From Kitasatospora sp. MAP5-34 (GTDB taxonomy: Bacteria > Actinomycetota > Actinomycetes > Streptomycetales > Streptomycetaceae): DNA of 64,000 bases. The stretch is from NCBI RefSeq assembly GCF_029894335.1, contig NZ_JARXZC010000043.1, positions 1 through 64,000 of the forward strand, in the 5' to 3' direction. Made by a program: the position numbers and the translations under genes. The notes below the pieces were generated by a model. That model saw nothing but the letters and a program-made list of their open reading frames with translations, had not been told where the DNA came from and ran no database searches. Shown piece by piece: positions 1 to 8,019 of this stretch. Within the stretch, counting starts at the first letter, position 1. Each line of letters starts with the position of its first letter.

Positions 1-2
1 CG

Positions 3-77
3 CTCCGCATGCTCATCCGACGCTCGACAAGCCGCTACCGCTGGGACGGCCGGCCCACCACCCGACGCCTCAAGTGA
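3..77 (+). CDS. 3' end of an unidentified gene, cut by the window edge
   Basis: An open frame enters from the left edge and stops at TGA 75-77, giving a basic C-terminus of 24 residues that ends TTRRLK. I cannot identify it from so short a tail. Arg-rich ends like this occur in transposases and integrases, which would suit the accessory look of the next 1.7 kb, but that is inference. It could also be chance. Confidence 0.3.
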   Translation, partial: LRMLIRRSTSRYRWDGRPTTRRLK

Positions 78-106
78 TCCATTTGCCGGTCGGTCTTACT
101 TACTTC

Positions 107-295
107 TTAGCGGCGACTCATCATCACCCACGTCACGGGGCTGGTGAGGCCAACAGCGGCGGCGGCAGTTACCGGCCAGCCGATCTGGTTGTGCAACGTC
201 GCCGTGGTCAGGAGGCCGTGGAGGCCGACGATCAAGTCCCGCCAGGTCACCGGCTGGTCGACTCGAAATGCGGGAGGCTTCTTGCGTTGTGACAT
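107..295 (-). CDS. Small hypothetical protein, membrane-like
   Basis: A 62-residue frame starting MSQRKKPPAFRVDQPVTWRD. I chose ATG 295-293 because a GAAGGGAACG purine run lies about 10 nt upstream; an in-frame start further upstream would add 30 Arg-rich residues and looks less natural. The N-terminus is basic. It is followed by two moderately hydrophobic stretches (about 22-36 and 39-57) and a short basic tail, so it may be membrane-associated. I recognise no family. It stands alone and points away from the AT-rich repeat block at 480-660. It could be a small accessory protein of a plasmid or integrated element; function unknown. Confidence 0.5.
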   Translation of the reverse strand: MSQRKKPPAFRVDQPVTWRDLIVGLHGLLTTATLHNQIGWPVTAAAAVGLTSPVTWVMMSRR

Positions 296-478
296 GATGG
301 TGCCGTTCCCTTCAGTCCGCTTCATGGGAGATGCGAGGGAAACGCGGGCCACCCTGGCAGGGGTGGCCCGCACTCGCATTGGCATCTTAAGGCCCCTCAG
401 ATGCCCTCTCTAAATCGCCACGGACTCAAATGAACTGCACACGAATCGCAGCAGGTCACGGGGTCTATCATTGCGCCG

Positions 479-541
479 ACTGACACAAACCTGCACTGGT
501 GTCAGTTTCCCGGGAAACTACCCCTCGGGTGTCAGTTCTCC
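479..541. repeat. Three copies of GTGTCAGT, one inverted
   Basis: GTGTCAGT occurs as part of GGTGTCAGTTTCCC at 498-511 and GGTGTCAGTTCTCC at 528-541, exactly 30 bp apart, and in inverted form (ACTGACAC) at 479-486. No gene covers the stretch. A 30-bp spacing puts the two direct copies on about the same helical face, which would suit a protein-binding site. Confidence 0.55.
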
Positions 542-571
542 GGACTATTGGCCAAAATGGTATAAATTAAT

Positions 572-660
572 AATTGAACTCTCCGGATTGGCCTTCCGAT
601 TTATCCCTTCCGTTTAACCCTCCGGTTTATCGCTCCCGGTTAACCCTCTGATTTAGTCCT
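572..660. repeat. Iteron-like array of seven 12-14 bp direct repeats in AT-rich DNA
   Basis: Degenerate repeats of the form GRTTTAWCCCTCC start at 572, 586, 598, 612, 624, 638 and 650. Start-to-start steps alternate 14, 12, 14, 12, 14, 12, so the higher-order unit is 26 bp. Examples are GATTTATCCCTTCC (598), GTTTAACCCTCC (612), GGTTTATCGCTCCC (624) and GGTTAACCCTCT (638). The array follows a nearly pure A/T stretch (560-576), extraordinary in this genome. No gene covers it. Iterons of a plasmid origin, a partition site or a multi-site operator would all fit; the sequence alone does not decide. Confidence 0.6.
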
Positions 661-749
661 GTGACCAAAAGGGATATCAGTGGGCGGAGATTATCGCTGC
701 GGTTAGCGAGTACGCACGGTTCGCACCGCGTGTCTGGTGCTGCCCCGGG

Positions 750-1022
750 TTAGATCGGTGAGGGTGCGCTTGTCCAGGCTGTGGGGTCGTTGGGGTAGAG
801 GCCGTACGCGTAGTCGAGAGCTTCTTCTGGGGATCCGGGCGCGGTGCAGGTGGTGCTGGACGATGAGGTGCGTGCGAAACCGGAACACACCGCCTCCTGG
901 GCTCTGGCCGAGGAGTGATCGGCATGGTCACCCTCGGCGAGCCGGTCACGGAAGTCCGTCACTGTGGTGGAAGCCGGTGCCGTCCAACTCCATGGCCATG
1001 GCTGCTTGAAGTCGATTCCCAA
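750..1022 (-). pseudogene. Possible decayed coding sequence
   Basis: Minus-strand frames here are only partly protein-like. One frame of 90 residues ends with a natural-looking stretch (SPEEALDYAYGLYPNDP), while its middle is Ser/Thr/Ala-rich in a way typical of shifted frames; the frame one step over also has a plausible stretch (FRFRTHLIVQHHLHRARIP) at 703-888. This suggests a frameshifted remnant rather than an intact gene. No ribosome site or family can be assigned. Confidence 0.2.
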
Positions 1023-1040
1023 GATCCCCGGCAGAGCCGC

Positions 1041-1499
1041 TCAATGCTCGTGGAGCACCTTGGGGCGGGTCACGGGCACCACGGTGAGCAAGGTTTCGAG
1101 TCCCTTGAAGTCATCGGGGTTGGTCGTGAACAAGGGGAGACCCTCCGCCATGGCGATTGCGGCGATCATGAGGTCGGCCACTCGCCGTCGCGGTTTGCGG
1201 CCTGCACCGATCACCGCTGCGCAGATGCGGCCGTAGATGCGCGCTGCCTCCGCATCGAAGGGGATGGGGTCGAATTCGCTCTCGGCGCGCTGGAGTACGT
1301 CGAGCCGGCGGGCACGTTCGTCGTACTCGTCGTAGTCGTCCTGCTCCTCGTTCCTGCGCACTTCGTGCGGCCCGGCGGAGAGTTCGGCCAGGGTGATCGC
1401 ACTGATCGCCATCTGGGCGGGAAGCTCTGCAGGATCCACCCACTTGCGCAGGATCATGACGTTGGTATCGAGCAGGCCCTGCGCGTACTCAGCGGGCAT
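1041..1499 (-). CDS. vapC: VapC-type PIN-domain toxin (predicted ribonuclease)
   Basis: A 152-residue single-domain PIN protein, the usual size for VapC. The acidic metal-binding set is visible: D11 in LLDTN, E39 in ITLAE, D109 in RVADLMIA, and the TTNPDDF motif near 126-132. VapC proteins are Mg2+-dependent RNases that cleave tRNA, rRNA or mRNA and are silenced by their cognate antitoxin; the target here cannot be read from sequence. The start overlaps the antitoxin stop by 11 nt, so the two are co-translated. A charged loop at 50-62 (EEQDDYDEYDE) is longer than in many PIN domains. Confidence 0.9.
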   Translation of the reverse strand: MPAEYAQGLLDTNVMILRKWVDPAELPAQMAISAITLAELSAGPHEVRRNEEQDDYDEYDERARRLDVLQRAESEFDPIPFDAEAARIYGRICAAVIGAGRKPRRRVADLMIAAIAMAEGLPLFTTNPDDFKGLETLLTVVPVTRPKVLHEH

Positions 1500-1758
1500 A
1501 CGGGTCGTCCAGTTCCTGATCGGCCGTGGCGTTCTGGTCGGCGCGGAACGCGTCGAGCGCGATGTCGGGAGCGGTACGTGACATTGCCGCGAATTCCTCG
1601 CGCGGGACGAAGCGCCTGCGCCGCCGGATCGGAATCAGCTCGCCAATCTGGTGTCCGTCCCGGGTGACGGTGAAAGACTGGCCAGCCTCGACGGCGTTCA
1701 TGATCTCGCGGGATCTGCTGCGCAGGTCTCGCTGAGTGATCTCCGGCTGCACTGTCAT
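1489..1758 (-). CDS. Phd/YefM-family antitoxin paired with the PIN toxin
   Basis: An 89-residue protein. The N-terminal half (TQRDLRSRSREIMNAVEAGQ... then FTVTRDGHQIGELIPI) is the classic Phd/YefM DNA-binding fold, and the disordered, acidic C-terminus (about 55-89) would bind and block the toxin. It is the first gene of the pair and overlaps vapC by 11 nt. Members of this family bind short repeats at their own promoter and repress the operon, more strongly with toxin bound; a matching triple repeat lies just upstream at 1778-1807. The start ATG 1758-1756 has only a weak ribosome site. Confidence 0.88.
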   Translation of the reverse strand: MTVQPEITQRDLRSRSREIMNAVEAGQSFTVTRDGHQIGELIPIRRRRRFVPREEFAAMSRTAPDIALDAFRADQNATADQELDDPYAR

Positions 1759-1777
1759 GGCACCAGCGTAAGCGGAT

Positions 1778-1814
1778 GTGCCACAAGGTGCTACAGGGTG
1801 CCACAGGGCGGTAT
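1778..1814 (-). promoter_or_regulatory. Putative autoregulatory operator and -10 box of the toxin-antitoxin operon
   Basis: Three tandem 10-bp repeats, GTGCCACAAG, GTGCTACAGG and GTGCCACAGG (plus-strand reading, 1778-1807), sit 20 bp ahead of the antitoxin start. The 10-bp period places all three on one face of the helix. A TATACC sequence (minus strand, about 1814-1809) abuts the array and could be the -10, so a bound antitoxin would cover the transcription start. Inferred from arrangement; I see no convincing -35. Confidence 0.5.
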
Positions 1815-1931
1815 ATCGGTACGCCTCGCCCGCGCTTCGCTCAGGCGGCCGGGGCCCGACCGCCGTGCGGAGCGCCCGGGGTGGAGAGCCGTCCTCGCTG
1901 CCTCACCGTCAAGGTCGCCAGGGGTACGACA

Positions 1932-2013
1932 GATCCCCTGGTCAGCGAGGTGCTCACCAGGGGATCGGCAGGGACTTTCGGGGACCTCTCGCACTGCGAC
2001 AGGAGAGGCCCCG
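1932..2013 (-). terminator. Two hairpins downstream of sdaA
   Basis: GATCCCCTGGT (1932-1942) and ACCAGGGGATC (1956-1966) form a perfect 11-bp stem with a 13-nt loop. CGGGGACCTCTC (1979-1990) pairs with GAGAGGCCCCG (2003-2013) apart from one bulged A. Both lie just past the sdaA stop, in the 298-bp gap before the antitoxin start. They lack T-runs, as is common for terminators in Streptomyces. Confidence 0.5.
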
Positions 2014-2056
2014 ACAGCACCGAAAGGCGCGAGGCCCCAGCTCAGGGCCTACGCCG

Positions 2057-3439
2057 TCAGCACTCGATGACGTTGACCGCCAGCCCGCCGCGCGAGGTCT
2101 CCTTGTACTTGACCTTCATGTCGGCGCCCGTCTCCTTCATGGTCTTGATGGCCTTGTCGAGGGAGACGTGGTGGCGGCCGTCGCCCCGGAGGGCCATCCG
2201 GGCGGCGGTGATGGCCTTGACGGAGGCCATGCCGTTGCGCTCGATGCAGGGGATCTGGACCAGGCCGCCGACCGGGTCGCAGGTGAGGCCGAGGTTGTGC
2301 TCGATGCCGATCTCGGCGGCGTTCTCGACCTGCTCGGGGGAGCCGCCGAGCACCTCGGCGAGGCCACCGGCGGCCATCGAGCAGGCGGAGCCGACCTCGC
2401 CCTGGCAGCCGACCTCGGCGCCGGAGATGGAGGCGTTCTCCTTGAAGAGCATGCCGATCGCGCCGGCCGCCAGCATGAAGCGGACGATGCCGTCGTCGTC
2501 GGCGCCCGGGATGAAGTTCAGGAAGTAGTGCAGGACGGCTGGGATGATGCCCGCCGCGCCGTTGGTGGGGGCGGTGACGACGCGCTGGCCGGAGGCGTTC
2601 TCCTCGTTGACGGCCATCGCGTAGAGGGTGACCCACTCCATCGCGTTGGCCGGCCCGATGCCCTCGGCGCGCAGTGCCCGCGCGCCGGAGGCGGCGCGGC
2701 GGCGGACCTTCAGGCCGCCCGGCAGGATGCCCTCGCGGGACATGCCGGCCGCGACGCACTCCTGCATGACCTTCCAGATCTCCAGCAGCCCGGCCCGGAT
2801 CTCGGCCTCGGTGCGCCAGGCCTTCTCGTTCTCCAGCATCAGGCCGGAGATGGAGAGGCCGGTCTCGCGGGTGAGGCGGAGCAGTTCCTCGCCGGTGCGG
2901 AAGGGGTAGCGCAGGACGGTGTCGTCGGGCTTGACCCGGTCCGCGCCGATCGCGTCCTCGTCGACCACGAAGCCGCCGCCGACGGAGTAGTACGTCTTCT
3001 CCAGGACGGGCACGCCGTTGCTGTCGTACGCGAAGAGCGTCATGCCGTTGGCGTGGTAGGGCAGCGAGCGGCGGCGGTGCAGGATCAGCTGGGTGTCGGT
3101 GTCGAAGGCGATCTCGTGGGCGTCGCCGAGGTCGTGGCCGAGCAGCCGCAGGCGCTTCGCCGACTTGATCCGCTCCACGTCCGCGTCGGCCTGGTTCACG
3201 TCCACCGTGCGGGGGGAGTAGCCCTCGAGGCCCAGCATGACGGCCTTCGGGGTGCCGTGGCCGTGACCGGTGGCGCCGAGCGAGCCGAACAGCTCGGCGC
3301 GGACGGCGGTGGTCTGGGTCAGCAACCCCTCGGACTTCAGCCGTCGGGCGAACATCCGGGCCGCCCGCATCGGGCCGACGGTGTGGGAGCTGGACGGCCC
3401 GATGCCGATGGAGAAGAGGTCGAACACGCTGAGGGCCAC
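2057..3439 (-). CDS. sdaA: L-serine ammonia-lyase (iron-sulfur type)
   Basis: A 460-residue single-chain L-serine dehydratase that converts L-serine to pyruvate and ammonia with an oxygen-labile [4Fe-4S] cluster. The N-terminal motif GIGPSSSHTVGPMRAA is present near residues 12-27. The cluster-binding region is intact, with cysteines in GCQGEVGSACSMAAG and in LTCDPVGGLVQIPC. The length fits fused alpha-beta enzymes. It is the last gene of gcvT-gcvH-glyA-sdaA, 184 nt beyond glyA with two hairpins between, so it may be transcribed less than the upstream genes. In context it drains serine made by GlyA from glycine and the C1 unit. Confidence 0.95.
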   Translation of the reverse strand: MALSVFDLFSIGIGPSSSHTVGPMRAARMFARRLKSEGLLTQTTAVRAELFGSLGATGHGHGTPKAVMLGLEGYSPRTVDVNQADADVERIKSAKRLRLLGHDLGDAHEIAFDTDTQLILHRRRSLPYHANGMTLFAYDSNGVPVLEKTYYSVGGGFVVDEDAIGADRVKPDDTVLRYPFRTGEELLRLTRETGLSISGLMLENEKAWRTEAEIRAGLLEIWKVMQECVAAGMSREGILPGGLKVRRRAASGARALRAEGIGPANAMEWVTLYAMAVNEENASGQRVVTAPTNGAAGIIPAVLHYFLNFIPGADDDGIVRFMLAAGAIGMLFKENASISGAEVGCQGEVGSACSMAAGGLAEVLGGSPEQVENAAEIGIEHNLGLTCDPVGGLVQIPCIERNGMASVKAITAARMALRGDGRHHVSLDKAIKTMKETGADMKVKYKETSRGGLAVNVIEC

Positions 3440-3529
3440 GGGGGACGTCCTTGTCAGGTCTCGTGGTAAGCCGTAAAGGCTGAAGAGCAGAAAAGCGGGA
3501 GTGCAGAACTGCGTGGCAACGGCATGGCA

Positions 3530-3610
3530 CGGGGCACCGCATCCACGTTCCAGTGTGCGCGGTGCCCCGGGGTTTCGGAAGGCGCAGCGGGGGTGCTGCT
3601 GCGCCTTCCG
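3530..3610 (-). terminator. Two hairpins between glyA and sdaA
   Basis: CGGAAGGCGCAGC (3576-3588) and GCTGCGCCTTCCG (3598-3610) make a perfect 13-bp stem with a 9-nt loop, 13 nt beyond the glyA stop. CGGGGCACCGC (3530-3540) and GCGGTGCCCCG (3559-3569) make a perfect 11-bp stem with an 18-nt loop. They could terminate, attenuate, or protect the upstream message from 3' decay. Confidence 0.6.
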
Positions 3611-3623
3611 ATTGAAGAGCTGG

Positions 3624-4892
<1,269 letters not shown>

Positions 4893-4986
4893 GGTGGGTC
4901 TTCCCGTCATGGGGCTTCGAGCCGCGCAGCACGACCGAGAAGGGGCGGTGGCCGGCCGGCGGGGAAGGCAGTGGACCAAGGAGGAA

Positions 4987-5012
4987 GGGCGGCCGCCGCG
5001 CTGCGGCCGCCC
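4987..5012 (-). terminator. Hairpin between gcvH and glyA
   Basis: GGGCGGCCGC (4987-4996) and GCGGCCGCCC (5003-5012) form a perfect 10-bp all-GC stem with a 6-nt loop, 18 nt past the gcvH stop on the minus strand. No T-run follows. It may cut transcription between the gcv pair and glyA or stabilise the 3' end of the gcv message. Confidence 0.55.
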
Positions 5013-5030
5013 CGTCACAACAGAGTTGGG

Positions 5031-5408
5031 TCAGCCGCCGATGAAGGCGGTGTACTCGGCAGCGTCGAGCAGGCCGTCCTGGGTGGACTCGACCTTGACC
5101 TTGAACAGCCAGGCGTTCCCGAAGGGCTCGGCGTTGACGAGCGCCGGGTCGTCCACGACGTCCTGGTTGATCGCGACGACCTCGCCGGTGGCGGGGGAGT
5201 ACAGGTCGCTGACCGACTTGGTGGACTCGAGCTCGCCACAGGTCTCACCGGCGGTGACGGTGTCGCCGACCTCGGGGAGCTGGACGTAGACGATGTCACC
5301 GAGGGCGTCGGCGGCGTGGGCGGTGATGCCGATGGTCGACACACCCTCCTCGGCGGCCGTCAGCCACTCGTGCTCCTTGCTGTACTGCAGGTTCGTGGGG
5401 TTGCTCAT
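5031..5408 (-). CDS. gcvH: Glycine cleavage system H protein
   Basis: A 125-residue lipoyl carrier that shuttles the aminomethyl group between the P, T and L proteins of the glycine cleavage complex. The lipoylation site is K64 in GELESTKSVSD; EHEWL near the N-terminus and the flanking pair of glycines (G37, G58) are typical. Length is normal. It follows gcvT by 81 nt. No gcvP or lpd lies in the window, so the P and L proteins must be encoded elsewhere. Confidence 0.96.
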   Translation of the reverse strand: MSNPTNLQYSKEHEWLTAAEEGVSTIGITAHAADALGDIVYVQLPEVGDTVTAGETCGELESTKSVSDLYSPATGEVVAINQDVVDDPALVNAEPFGNAWLFKVKVESTQDGLLDAAEYTAFIGG

Positions 5409-5489
5409 GGCGTCATTCTCCAGGATCGCAAGAGGGTAGGGCGAAGCCGTCCGCTGAACGGACCGGACATGAGGGGGAGGTACAGCTGC

Positions 5490-6608
5490 TCAGCGGGCGC
5501 GCTTGTAGAACGGCAGCGCGACGACCTCGACCGGCTCGTGCTTGCCACGGACGTCCACGGCGACCGCCGTACCGGGGGCGGCGTGCGCCGCATCCACGTA
5601 CGCGATGGCGATCGGCTTGCCCAGGGTGGGCGAGGGGGCGCCGGAGGTGATCCGCCCGATCGGGGTGCCGTCCGTGCTGACGACGTCGTACTCGGCGCGC
5701 GGGACGCGCTTGCCCTCGGAGACCAGGCCGACCAGCTTGCGCGGGGGGTTGGACTCGGCCTCGGCGGCGGCCGCCTCGAGCGCCTTGCGGCCGACGAAGT
5801 CACCGTTGTTGGTGGTCTTGTCGAAGCGGACGACCCGGCCGAGGCCCGCGTCGAACGGGGTCAGGTCGGTGTTCAGCTCGTGCCCGTACAGCGGCATGCC
5901 GGCCTCCAGGCGCAGCGTGTCGCGGCAGGACAGGCCGCACGGGACGAGGCCGACGGGGGCGCCCGCCTCGGTCAGCGCGTTCCAGATGTGCTCGGCGTCG
6001 GCGGGGGCGCAGAAGATCTCGAAGCCGTCCTCGCCGGTGTAACCGGTGCGGGCCAGCTCGACGTTCTTGCCGGCCACCACGGCGGGCAGGATCGCGTAGT
6101 ACTTCAGGCCAGGCAGGTCGGCGTCGGTCTGCGAGGCCAGGATGCCGTTCGCCTCCGGGCCCTGGACGGCGAGCAGCGCGTACGCGTCGCGGTCGTCGCG
6201 GACGACGGCGTCGAAGCCGGCCGCGCGCTCGGTCAGCGCGTCGAGGACGATCTGCGCGTTGGAGGCGTTGGCGACGACCATGAACTCGGTCTCACCGGTG
6301 CGGTAGACGATCAGGTCGTCCAGGATGCCGCCGTCCTCGCGGCAGATCATCGTGTAGCGGGCGCGCAGCTCGCCGAGTGCGGAGATGAAGCCGACCAGCG
6401 CGTGGTCCAGCAACTCGCCGGCCTGCGGGCCGGTCACGGTGATCTCGCCCATGTGCGAGAGGTCGAAGAGACCGGCCTTGGTACGGACGGCGAGGTGCTC
6501 CTCGCGCTCACTGCCGTAGCGCAGCGGCATGTCCCAGCCCGCGAAGTCGGTCATGGTGGCGCCGAGCGAGCGGTGCAGCGCGTCGAGCGCGGTGAGGCGA
6601 GGGGACAT
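5490..6608 (-). CDS. gcvT: Glycine cleavage system T protein (aminomethyltransferase)
   Basis: A 372-residue tetrahydrofolate-dependent enzyme that releases ammonia from lipoyl-bound aminomethyl and forms 5,10-methylene-THF. Visible landmarks are MTDFAGWDMPLRYGSEREEHLAVR, GLFDLSHMGEI and YTGEDGFEIF. I chose ATG 6608-6606 because AAGGAG lies about 10 nt upstream and the length then fits the family; the longer open frame runs into the riboswitch and is not expected to be translated. First gene of the operon, about 50 nt below a tandem glycine riboswitch, so its expression should follow the glycine level. Confidence 0.96.
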   Translation of the reverse strand: MSPRLTALDALHRSLGATMTDFAGWDMPLRYGSEREEHLAVRTKAGLFDLSHMGEITVTGPQAGELLDHALVGFISALGELRARYTMICREDGGILDDLIVYRTGETEFMVVANASNAQIVLDALTERAAGFDAVVRDDRDAYALLAVQGPEANGILASQTDADLPGLKYYAILPAVVAGKNVELARTGYTGEDGFEIFCAPADAEHIWNALTEAGAPVGLVPCGLSCRDTLRLEAGMPLYGHELNTDLTPFDAGLGRVVRFDKTTNNGDFVGRKALEAAAAEAESNPPRKLVGLVSEGKRVPRAEYDVVSTDGTPIGRITSGAPSPTLGKPIAIAYVDAAHAAPGTAVAVDVRGKHEPVEVVALPFYKRAR

Positions 6609-6660
6609 GGTGACGGGACTCCTTGGCTGCTTAAGGGCATGCTGGGGTGGAGTCTCCCCG

Positions 6661-6855
6661 TCTGTCGTCACAACCTGAGAGCTTCACCGCCAACAAGAAT
6701 GGCGGCTTGCACCGTGGGTGGGCGCACGGCGCGGCCGTGTCCACTTTCCAGATGTGCCTCGCCCACGCGGTAGGGGTGCCTGAGAGATTCTGGGGAGGAC
6801 TTGCTCCTTCGGCGCCGGCTGTCCCCCGAGGGGCACTCCGGACTCTCCCGCGCGG
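6661..6855 (-). ncRNA. Tandem glycine riboswitch ahead of gcvT
   Basis: On the minus strand, the first aptamer shows GCGGGAGAGTCC, the core GCGCCGAAGGAGCAAGTCC and the closing AATCTCTCAGGC; the second shows ATCTGGAAAGTGGAC, GGTGCAAGCC and GGTGAAGCTCTCAGG. These are the conserved core blocks of glycine riboswitch aptamers, here in the standard two-aptamer order. In the gcv class, glycine binding switches expression on. Boundaries are approximate. The expression platform lies between about 6660 and the gcvT start. Confidence 0.93.
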
Positions 6856-6957
6856 GTTCGAACGGCCGATATGAAGTTATGAGCTTCGGGCGCGCCCATC
6901 ATGGCATGCCGCGCGGCCGGACGGGAGAGGGGCCCGGCCCGTCCCTGTCATCTCCCG

Positions 6958-7060
6958 GCCGAGCTCCCCTCGCGGTACCGCGCCGAGCTCCCCTCGAGGT
7001 ACCCCGGTGACCGCTACCCTCTTTCCTGGGAAGGCTTCCCTTGAACGCTTCCCGGAAGCG
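6958..7060. repeat. 24-bp tandem repeat and two palindromes upstream of sseB
   Basis: Two copies of a 22-bp block beginning GCCGAGCTCCCCTCG start at 6958 and 6982 with one mismatch, a 24-bp period. Then come GGGAAGGCTTCCC (7028-7040) and CGCTTCCCGGAAGCG (7046-7060), the second a 7-bp palindrome about one base. They sit in the divergent gap between the glycine riboswitch and the first sseB gene, just ahead of the latter. Likely operator or promoter DNA; no binding protein is implied. Confidence 0.4.
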
Positions 7061-7088
7061 ACAGTACGAGGGGCGGTAGCAGAGGCCG

Positions 7089-7886
7089 ATGGATTACCCG
7101 GCGGGCGCGACACAGTCATGGGCCGAGCCGGGTGCGGCTCCGCAGGGCGGCGGCTGGCCCGCCAACGAGTTGGAGCAGGTACTGACGGCCGCGCTCGGTG
7201 ATCCGGGCGCGACGCCCAGGGTGATCGAGGTGCTGGCCCGCAGCCAGGTGTGGATCCCGCTGCCCGCCGGCGCGGACCCGCAGGGCCAGTCGCTGGACCT
7301 GCCGACGATCGAGCTGGCCGGTTCGCCGTACGTACCGGTGTTCTCCTCGCAGGAGCAGTTCCTGCAGCACGCCCCCGGCGTGCCGTTCGCCATCGCGCCG
7401 GCCTGGGAGTTCGCCCGGGGGCTGCCGCTCGGCGTCGGCATCGCGGTCAACCCGGAGGCGCCGGTGGGTATCCCGGTGCCGCCCGAGGGGGTCGGTGAGC
7501 TGCGGCGCGGCCCGCAGGAGGCGCGCTGGGAGCAGCAACAGCAGCAGGCGGACGGCGGCCGGGTCGCGCTGCGGGAGCCGGAGCCGCACGAGGAGCCGTA
7601 CGCCTTCCTGGCCGCCGCGATCACCGAGATGTCCCAGCTGCCGGGCGTGTTGACGGCCCGTCGGGCGCTGGCGAGCGTGGAGGGGGAGGCGCCGGCGCTC
7701 TTCGTCGGGATCCAGTTGGACCCGGCCTGGGCCGCCGACCCCGGCCAGGTGAACGAGGCGCTGGGCCGCGCACTGGGAACCGCCCCGCCGCCCTGGGGCG
7801 TCCACCTGGTGCTGCTCGACCTGGTCGCGGACCCGGTGGTGGAGTGGCTGCTCACCCGGGTGCGCCCGTTCTACGCGAGGGCGTGA
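7089..7886 (+). CDS. sseB: SseB-family protein (first of two paralogues)
   Basis: A 265-residue soluble protein with an SseB-type N-terminal domain (about 26-130, with RSQVWIPLP, SPYVPVFSSQEQF and the GLPLGVGIAVNP turn) and an SseB C-terminal domain (about 170-262, with FVGIQLDP and VRPFYARA). SseB proteins are annotated as enhanced serine sensitivity proteins; the biochemical role is unclear. The middle has a Gln-rich linker (about 152-158). The start is ATG 7089. It is divergent from the glycine/serine operon, which makes a link with serine handling tempting but unproven. Confidence 0.8.
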   Translation: MDYPAGATQSWAEPGAAPQGGGWPANELEQVLTAALGDPGATPRVIEVLARSQVWIPLPAGADPQGQSLDLPTIELAGSPYVPVFSSQEQFLQHAPGVPFAIAPAWEFARGLPLGVGIAVNPEAPVGIPVPPEGVGELRRGPQEARWEQQQQQADGGRVALREPEPHEEPYAFLAAAITEMSQLPGVLTARRALASVEGEAPALFVGIQLDPAWAADPGQVNEALGRALGTAPPPWGVHLVLLDLVADPVVEWLLTRVRPFYARA

Positions 7887-8019
7887 CGCGCTCGGCGGCC
7901 TGTGCCGGTAGCGGGGCGGCGGCAGGACGGCTGTCGGCCCGGCCCCTTAGGCTGCCCCCCGACAGCGGAGACGGCCGGGCGGACCCGGCCCGGCGGGGAC
8001 GACGGAGAGAGAGCTCGAC

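Noticed and set aside
6684..6902. Short reading frames inside the glycine riboswitch
   Set aside because: The conserved aptamer cores explain this sequence fully.
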